Positions 42,701-51,700 of a stretch of 64,000 nucleotides of DNA are shown piece after piece. The notes under the pieces are model-generated. The model searched no databases. It saw only the letters and a list, made by a program, of their open reading frames with translations, and was not told the origin of the DNA. The stretch is taken from assembly GCA_002633005.1 (NCBI GenBank), contig NMRA01000433.1, positions 224,891 through 288,890 of the forward strand, read 5' to 3'. Source of the stretch: Phoronis australis. Lineage: Eukaryota > Phoronida > Phoronidae. A program made the translations under genes and the position numbers. Numbering within the stretch: position 1 is the first letter of the stretch; the number at the start of each line of letters is the position of its first letter.

Positions 42701-45700
42701 AATACACTGGAGGAAGAATTTACACCTCATCATGTCAGACCATCCAGCCTTTCCTCTCTAAAAAGAAAGCAAGGTTGCATAACCAGGTATCAATGGCATA
42801 TTAGTCCTTTTCAGCCTGCACAAAAGTCAGGGTCTCAAGAAAGCTTTTGATAGAATGGACCACCATTAATAACATGAATGAGGATATGAATGGACCATTT
42901 CCTGTCAATGGAAAGGCATATGACAACTGAAATGAAATTGATATCCTACCCAACCTTTTTACCATTGGAGATACCAGGAGAGATGTCAGCATCATGTACT
43001 TTGCTTTGAGAAGCTGGATTTCACATAATGATGATGTTCAACAGGAAATAAGATTAGCAAAAATTAAGCACCGTACTGCTAAACCTGTTGGATTAGGAAT
43101 TGCTAAATCATTTGACAAAACTTGTTCTTCTACATAAAGAAAACCGTTTAGTAACGCCGAAGGTCTGTAAAAATGCTACATATTTAAACAGGGGTAAAAC
43201 GAAAAATAATGACTTGTGTATTTAACAAGAGGTGCCGATATGAAGCTGAGCAAATAAAGATGGTAATGGAACATTGTAATTTCTTATGCTAAGTCACCAT
43301 ACAACAGTAGTAGGTCAGTTCAAACTGTGCAAGTTCGAGGTAATGAATCAAGCCATACAACAAGTAATCACAAGGGGAAGGTTTATACATGTAGTTAGAA
43401 CCAGTTTGATGCCTGTTATTCAGTGTAAACAGTTCCATTGTTCTTCACAACCTGCTTTGACTCGTGATTGCGTCGAGTATGAATTTTGTCGAAACGAGTT
43501 TCAAGTACTTACATCAAGTTTGAAGACCTACGCAACAAGTATTTTGAGAGTGTCATTTACTAAGTAAATGGGGGTATTTTGGACATTTGGTTCAAGTTTA
43601 ATGTATTTATTCCAAGACATAATATACTAACTCCCCACTTAATTGACACAGACATGAATTTTGTGATTCCGCTTGAGCTTGAATTTTCTGTTCGAGTGGA
43701 GAAAAATGAACTGACCCTCAAAATGCCGGGGCCCCTGTGATTATTTCCTACATCCCCACGAACTGTACACGAATAGAAACATGTATAAAGAACGAATGTA
43801 GCACCCCTAAAACAAAGGTTTTCAAAGACTCCTCTCTATGTGGCTAAATGCTTCAAACCACACCCAAGATGCCAAGTCTGTTGATATTCTGAGGTCAATT
43901 AACAGTTGTGTGCTGGAGTTACATTTTCCTTGCTGTTCAGACTAGGAATAATATAAAACCAATTAATAGCAGTGGAAGCATGGATCAACAGCTGGTAAAC
44001 AAATGAGGGGTATTGCTGAGCAGGCACCAGAAGTATGTGGTGTGAACCTGCAGCTAAACAGGTCAGAGGAATGTGAACACTTGATTGGACTGAACCCAAC
44101 AGAGCACAGCAAGCCTATTTCCTAGCACTAAAATTTTGTTCTCTGTTGATGCTCCTGGCGATTCCTGCAAACCGGTTCTAATTCTCATCTTTTTCAGAGG
44201 TAGAAAAATGCATTGTATTATTGACCTAGTTTTTAAAGGTCGGTTGCCAAAGCATCACTGAGGCAGTCTAGCAAGAGAAGAAGAATGATTTTTGAGGTCT
44301 TACTGAAGCTCTTCAGATTCGTACCAATGCCTGCAATGGAACTATCTCCCTGTGGAACCAGTAAAACTTACAGTGGATGTGAACTCAACCTCCATTATAA
44401 ACAACAGCGTTCGATTTAGACCGCTTACCGTTACGAAATTGGTCCCAACTTGTTTCTTACTCAAATTGAAATTGGAAATGTTATCAGGACATCAAAAGAA
44501 CTGAAAGTTCACTATTGAGATCAGGCTCCACAAGTTGATTTGTCACGCCATGTTGTTTTACGAACGGAGCATGGTCTCAATGAATAATGAACTGACAGTT
44601 CTTTGTCAGCCCAAAAATCACTTCCCCTTTTTTGTCACTCTCATGTATATACCATAAAAAAGTTTTTATTTATTTATTTATTTTTAATTCAGTCTGTAAA
44701 TCCAATTTGTAAATACTGTTTAATGTAATGTATCTTAATTTAATCTGTTTATCTATCATAATTTAGTTAATTTAATTTTTGCTGCAGAGGACCATGCTGG
44801 ATATTAGCCTTTGGCTAAGGCATGTTTTATATTGTATTTTATCCTCTATAAATAAAGTCTATTACCATTATTATTATTACTATTATTATTATTCTCACCT
44901 GACAAAGGAACATGTTGAGATCAATTTTATAGTCATGTGAGGTCTAAATCAAAGGTTGTCTTCTTGGACATAAGGTGGGTTTACAGCTGATTTGATGGGC
45001 ATTTGAATGACAAAGGACAAACCAATAAATAGTCACTAGAATCACAGCGGTATACAACAGGGAAACAAGTGCCCTATAGATGCACAGCATTTTGGGTAAA
45101 TACAACGGAATCAGAAAAGGTGCTGCACTATCATGGCAAGTGACTATTCCAAAAATGCATCACTCACTTCCGATGTGTGACTGCGAATTGCTCGAGGTAC
45201 CGGTAATTACGTGGTACATCTTTACTGACCACATTTTCAAACATTTTTGCATTTTTAACATCTCATCTAAGTTTCTAAATGCATATATGCCCAATGGAAC
45301 GAAATTTCACATATTTATTTCATGATCCAAGGCTGTGGGAAACATGACTTGGTTTATTTGTCTGCCTCCCTCCACAGACACCACACAAATAGGAAGTCAA
45401 CAGCAGATTAGATTTCTTAGAAACCATTATCCAAAATCAAAAAATACACTTTTTTGAAAAATGACCACATGATCATAAACAACCGAGTGCCACTTTAAGG
45501 CATAAATTCACATTTCAGTCACTGAGTGAAAATTCTCCAATTTGGGACAGTATCTAAAATTTGTAACATCAAAGTTAATGCTGAATGGGAATTTTCTAGA
45601 TTTTGAAGATTGGGGACATGGGCGATTTTGGTGTCCTATTTTTCAAATTTCGAACAGTGCGATAATACAGTATAATTACTTTTTGCACAAGTTTTCAAAC

Positions 45701-48700
45701 TGAATGTCAAATTTGTCACAACAAAATTCAAACTCCACCGAATAAGCCTATATGTGAAACATTTCATTAAAACCAAGGAGTCTGTGTCTAGATTATTTTT
45801 AGAGTAACACAGCTGAGCAAAATGTTTTTAGACATAGGTGTCTATAGTGTTTGTCCAAAATCTGTCAAACCATTCATGTACACCCCATATACACCAATAG
45901 ATCCTTGCCATGGAACTTGAATGCCAGGAACATATGGTGAGTGTAGTGGATTCTACCAGACCAGACCAGTACAATGTCACCATCCAAAACTATGCAGCTA
46001 ACCTAAGTGGGCGTCCAATTAACTGAGAGCAGATGGTCGAACAAGGCTTCAAAGACCAGCCCAGTGTATAGTGAATGGGAAGGCTGATTGGAAACACAGA
46101 GATGGCCTTGTGCTGGAGTGATGTCATACAAGGTCACAGGGGAAAGTGGGACTGGTCAGCGTGTACTGACATGATGTCCATGTTGACCAAGATGGAAAGA
46201 CAGGAAATACCAGACATAAGTTAAGGTGGTGATTCTAACGTAGTACACTGTTGCCAAGAAAGATCAATAGTTTAAGCTGTATTCTCCATGGTGCTGCACC
46301 CTCCTTTAACCCCACTTGAAATTTCCAGCCCTCTTTTCCATCCTCTCAAATTTTGTTGAACCAGTTTATGTTCACAGCCTTAATGTGATGCTGTACATGA
46401 ACAAAACCCTTCTCAGGTGTGCATCACTACATTCAGATTGGGTAAGGAATAAAATTTCACCAAAATACAGCGTTTTCCACAACCTGTTTCGGCTCGCCAA
46501 TTTTGTTATATGAGTTTGGCTTACTTGAGTAAAGTTTGAAACCTGTGCAATGAGTTCGAAATATTGGGAGATTGGTAGTTTTCGTGTTGATGCCTGAGTT
46601 CAATGCATTTATTTCATGACTTAACACAAAAAACTCCCCGCAATATGGGCATGGATTTTCGAACATATAAACTCTGAAATTCCACTACATTTTGAAATTT
46701 CTATTATGGAAAGCACTGAAATGAAAGAAATAAGCTCTTTATTACCAAATTTTTCATGGGGTAGGACACAAAATCTTCGAATGGAAAGGGGTGATTAGAT
46801 ACAGTTTCCACCCTTTTTGATTTCAGGAATTGGATAACCTATCAAATTCTTTGAAAAGTTTAAAAATGACAAATTCGGATATTCGGACAAAGCACAAGAA
46901 CACCGTGAAATTGATTTGGAAAAGCAAACATGTATGCGATGAAAGTTGATGTTTTGACACCCAAAATACGATTAATAACGGCACTAACTACCAGATAATG
47001 ACACGTTCAATTGACATTTCGATGAGGCAGTGGTGTCCTGCACAATTCACAAAACTATAGCCTAACAATACTTCTCTTGTCACACCTATACCATGGCAAA
47101 GATAGTTTATAAAATTACACCTATATAAAAACTTAAGGCAGCAGTTGTGTGTCTTAATTCAACTGGCTGTCTTTACAAGATTTGCACAGGTGAGGTAATA
47201 TAAGGCAAGAAAGGTCCAGCCAAACACACATACTTTACAGCTGTTGTATTGAGTATTGTGAGGCCAGAGCAGTATTAGTGCAGGAGAGCCATTGACAGTA
47301 AATGACCTGTGGTTAACAGGGTCAATTGTTGGGCAGTCAAGTGTACTTACCAGACAAGTAGAAATGGACTGGGGGAACAAACTAAGGAGATATGTGATGG
47401 CAATATACTGGGTAGACAGTGCTGCCATCTGAGGTGGGGAAGTAAAGACAGCGGTTATCTCATACGACCAACAGAAACCAGAAGCTTCTCCTTAAATAAT
47501 GCCTCACAATGACACAATGTTGTCTATCGAGCACGGGAGACCATTGGAGGACGGTCGTTTGGCGCACAACTTTTACATTAAATCTTAAACGATTTTGTTC
47601 ATGGAAATCATGAAGGTACTATTTTCTGGTAGTCCCTCTTACAAAATTAGATTTTTTTTAAACAATTTCTCCATGGTAGCAAGTAGCAGCATATATTAAA
47701 GAAAACAACAATGGTTTTAAGTCGACTTGACAGGTTTCGGTGTCATTTATTCAAACACCATCACCAGAAGAGAGAATGCAGTGTCCACCTAGCTAGGCCG
47801 AGCAACAATTCCTAAGAGCGTTTCACAGAATACCGCCTTCATAAAGCATTGTACTTGAACGTTTCTCATGAATACGATCAGCCCTTTCTGAGATATGATG
47901 TTCCGTTATAACATGGGTCTCGTAATATCATCTTGTCCATGGATTATCTAGAAATGATTTCTAGGCTTGTGAAAAACTGACAGGTTGTTATCAGCTTCAG
48001 AAAAGTCTCAGTAAGGCGTCACCAGAGGCCTACCAGTATCTCTAGGGTACTACAGTCTCTAGTCAGGCTCAAGGATATGGCCACCACGGGAATTCAAGGT
48101 AATTCATTTGACTAATTGAATTAAAACAAAGGAGAAATACACAATATACCTTGTTTTATAGTTAGTACTCAGGTGGAGAGATTTGATTCTTGTAATACCA
48201 GGAGTATGTACCATGAAAAGAGAATTATGGACTGAAATGTGGTCTTATGCTTCCACTTCGCAATCACGGAATTAAGTTTTAGCCAAGTAATTATAGGCTG
48301 GTGAGTGGTGACAATCTAAGTGAGTACCAGTTACCACAGTTCTCCACAACCTGTTTTGACTCGTCACTGCATCAAGTTTGAATTTTCTCATGAGGAGTTT
48401 GGCTCCCTTGCCTCGATACAACCAGTTTAAAGTTCAGGGAGACCAGGACATTTTGGCCTTTTGGTAGCAGTTCTATGCATTAGTCCAAGACATAACACAC
48501 AAACTCTCCATATAGCATGGACATGGGTTTTCAAACGCGTACATGAATTTTGTAATTCCAATCGAATTAAAACTACCTGTTGACAAGAACACTGAGTTTG
48601 GTATATATTCTCAGAGAATTTGCATTTTTGCTCACATGAGATGGGATTATTTTTCAAGAACAGTTACGTAAAGCATTAAGACCAAATTTCTGAATTAGTC

Positions 48701-51700
48701 TAAGTGACTTTCCAAGAAACAAACTTCTGAACATGGTTTAAAGCTGCTTAAAACAACCTAAAAAGCACCTTATGTCTAAGGTATTGCAAATAGGAAACAA
48801 GACCTTCAGACAATAGCTAGCAATCAACAGATGTGCTGCCACTTGATACAGTTGAGCTTGCTATACAGGAGAACTAGAAACCAGTCCTCAATGATTCAGC
48901 AGGGTAATCCAGCTTTAGCTTCCAAAGGAAAACAAGCCTTCATTCATGAAAACACACTAACCCATTCATAGACTGGGGTTTATTGTGGACATGTACAGTT
49001 GTGGAGTACAATAGGGAGGAAGTGTAGAGGGAAGTGCTCATAAGTTGAGAGTTTGTTCCTGGCTGGGCTCTGGGAAAGTCTGTAGGTGCGTGAACGCACG
49101 CCGGGGGGTCGCCGCATCAGTGTGAGGTCATGCTCCAGGCATTTCCTGGATCCACTCAGGAAAAGACTCTCAAGTGCCGGACGGAACATAGGAGGTAACG
49201 GTTTTGTCCGGGCACTCCAGATTGACACTACATTTCCAAGGGCAAACAGCACAATGTGTGGTCTGATTAATGAGAAGATGCTCATGTCAATTTTGATTTA
49301 AGAGCACTTATCATTAACACATTGTGTGTGAAGTCATTATTATTTTACAATAGGGAAAACATTCAGTGGCACTGAAGGTTTCAGTAACTTTATACTATGC
49401 ACATAATCGGTCAAACATTCAGACATGTCACTGGCAAAAGCAAATTCAAAATGATATAATCCACAATTTTTTATGTGCACAAAAATAAGGGTTTTCTAAT
49501 TTCAAAAAAAAGGGAGTTTTAAATAACAAAAACAAATTTCATTTAAACAGAGAGAAGTAATTGATAGCAATGAACAGTATTAAAAACAACATTGTATGTC
49601 ATGGTGCTTCCTGGCAAAAACATAGACATGCCTTAAATCAACTACCCACAAATAACTACCAAATGGCATCCAGACATGTCAGTGGATTCTTAAACAACAG
49701 AAGAATGAACCCCAGTTTGTGTTCCTGTTGATAAACATTGAGATCCCACATGAAGTGAATCAAGTCATACTGGCCAACCAGTCACATGAGCAGTGAGTCC
49801 AGACCATTTTATCCAATGAAATGTGTGACTTGCTACTGTCAGAAATATGTTCAACAATTAGCAACACAGAAAGTAATTCGTGAACAGTAAAAATCTCCAA
49901 CTAAGGTCTCAATAATGATGGACGACAAGAATTAATGCCTCAATCAAAAATAACATTAGGTAAAAATTGCCTGATCAGGATAATTTGGATGGCAGCCATC
50001 AAGATCAAGCAATTGGTGAAATTCAAGAGACTGCAGCTGGTAGTGAAGTAAGCCTTCAAAAATTGATGATGGTTTTAGCAAATTTATTTTTGTCTCAAAT
50101 TGAATAATTTTACTCTAGTTCAATTTAGCCATATGTGTTCAGGTTCTTTCAATCCAAAATGTGTTAAAATGTATTGATCTAAAATGTCTTAAAATGTATT
50201 AATCAGTTATCAATAATCCCAAAATGCACCACTATTTTCCAAAACTGTGACCTCAGCAGTTTCCTAGAAACCTGACAGGATGGGGGAGTTCTTTTGGAAG
50301 CAGCAGCTCCAGCCAGGACCATGTATGTGTTTTTATACAAGTTATAACCTTCCACAGCTTATCTTCCAAGAGCCCTCTTGAAGAGTTTCTAAAGTGGGCA
50401 GTAGATGCAGACAAACATCTATTTTCCATAATATTGTCTAAGGTCTAACAACAGGAAAATCTGCCTGTTTCACAAGGACCTGGTTGCAGGTTTCTATTAT
50501 GGAGTTACCGGTTGTCACCACGTGCCACTGGATGATATGCTGATAATATTCACCTTCAAAAGATCTATACATGGCTAGTTGAACAGTTTTCACCATATAA
50601 CAAAACTAGGTGATAAAGCAATGATTTTTCTAGTAGACGTTTTACAGATGTTAGACTAATGGTAATTAAAGATAGACTATTCCACAAAAAAGTGGCACTG
50701 GTTAATTCCAAGTGTTTTTGTAAACTGCTCAAGTACTTTGTCAACCATAACAAAAATGTTCGAATGACCAAATGATAAAAATTATGAAATTCTTCAGTTA
50801 CTTTTCTACTTGTTTTACATTGATGGTTACAGAGAGGGAGAGCGGTTAGAAAATTCAAAATCCAAATAAGAACGCCTGTGAGGACATGGGCACTTTTCCG
50901 AGGTCAAATATGGTAAGTTGTGACAATACCGTGTGTAAGTTGAAGGAAAACACACCACTACCGAGACTAAAGTTAAACGCGGGATCTTCAGCATATGAAT
51001 GAAGTGTCCAAACCAATCAATAAAAAGGCAAATTTTGCTTATTAGCAAGTAATTCGGATCTAGCATTTGTTTGACTTTAAAAGGTCACATGGGGAAGTCA
51101 TGTGATACAACACTCCTCGCACTTCCACGGATCAAATGCGTGGCCTGACCCTCAGGTTAACTAAGTCTCTTGTCTGGGATTGGAGGCTCCTGGGCTGGGG
51201 TCATAGACATAGGCTAGCAACCTAATGCCTGGGAGGAATACTGAAATCTCGTCTGGTCATGGTGCACCAATGTAGAAAAATACACTATAGCCAATTGGTT
51301 TGGAATATCCCGAGATCAAGTCTTGCAACTACATATTTTTCTACTAAGTACAGTAGTGGCCTGGGATTGGAGTTTGTCGACTGAATCAGTAAACATCAAA
51401 AAGGACAATACAGTGAATTATACAAGAAGATAGTCTAGGAAGTCATTTTACTTTACTAAAAGAAATCGTAAGTTTAGCAATCAATGTGATTCTGAAAATT
51501 AGATGTTACTTACTGAGATGAAGAGTCAAATTGACAGAATTCGGGTATCGAATGTTTCCCTCATACATGGTCTCGGACTGCCACCAAGTCATCGATTCCT
51601 TGGTCTCTGGATCCGTGAGATATTTTGCCGGGTGTCTGTTAGCAAAATCCGAGTTGTCGCAAGGATTACCGCAACTCTTAGGACCCCCCGTGGCACCAGT

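Larger units (their letters stand above)
40816..51513. other. Laminin intron 1 (large)
   Basis: Contains the MITE-like element at 41524-41951, three family B repeats, a LINE-like tail at 44690-44894, a possible retroelement fragment at 47690-47810 and a GC-richer patch at 49080-49260. No separate gene is supported. Confidence 0.55.
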
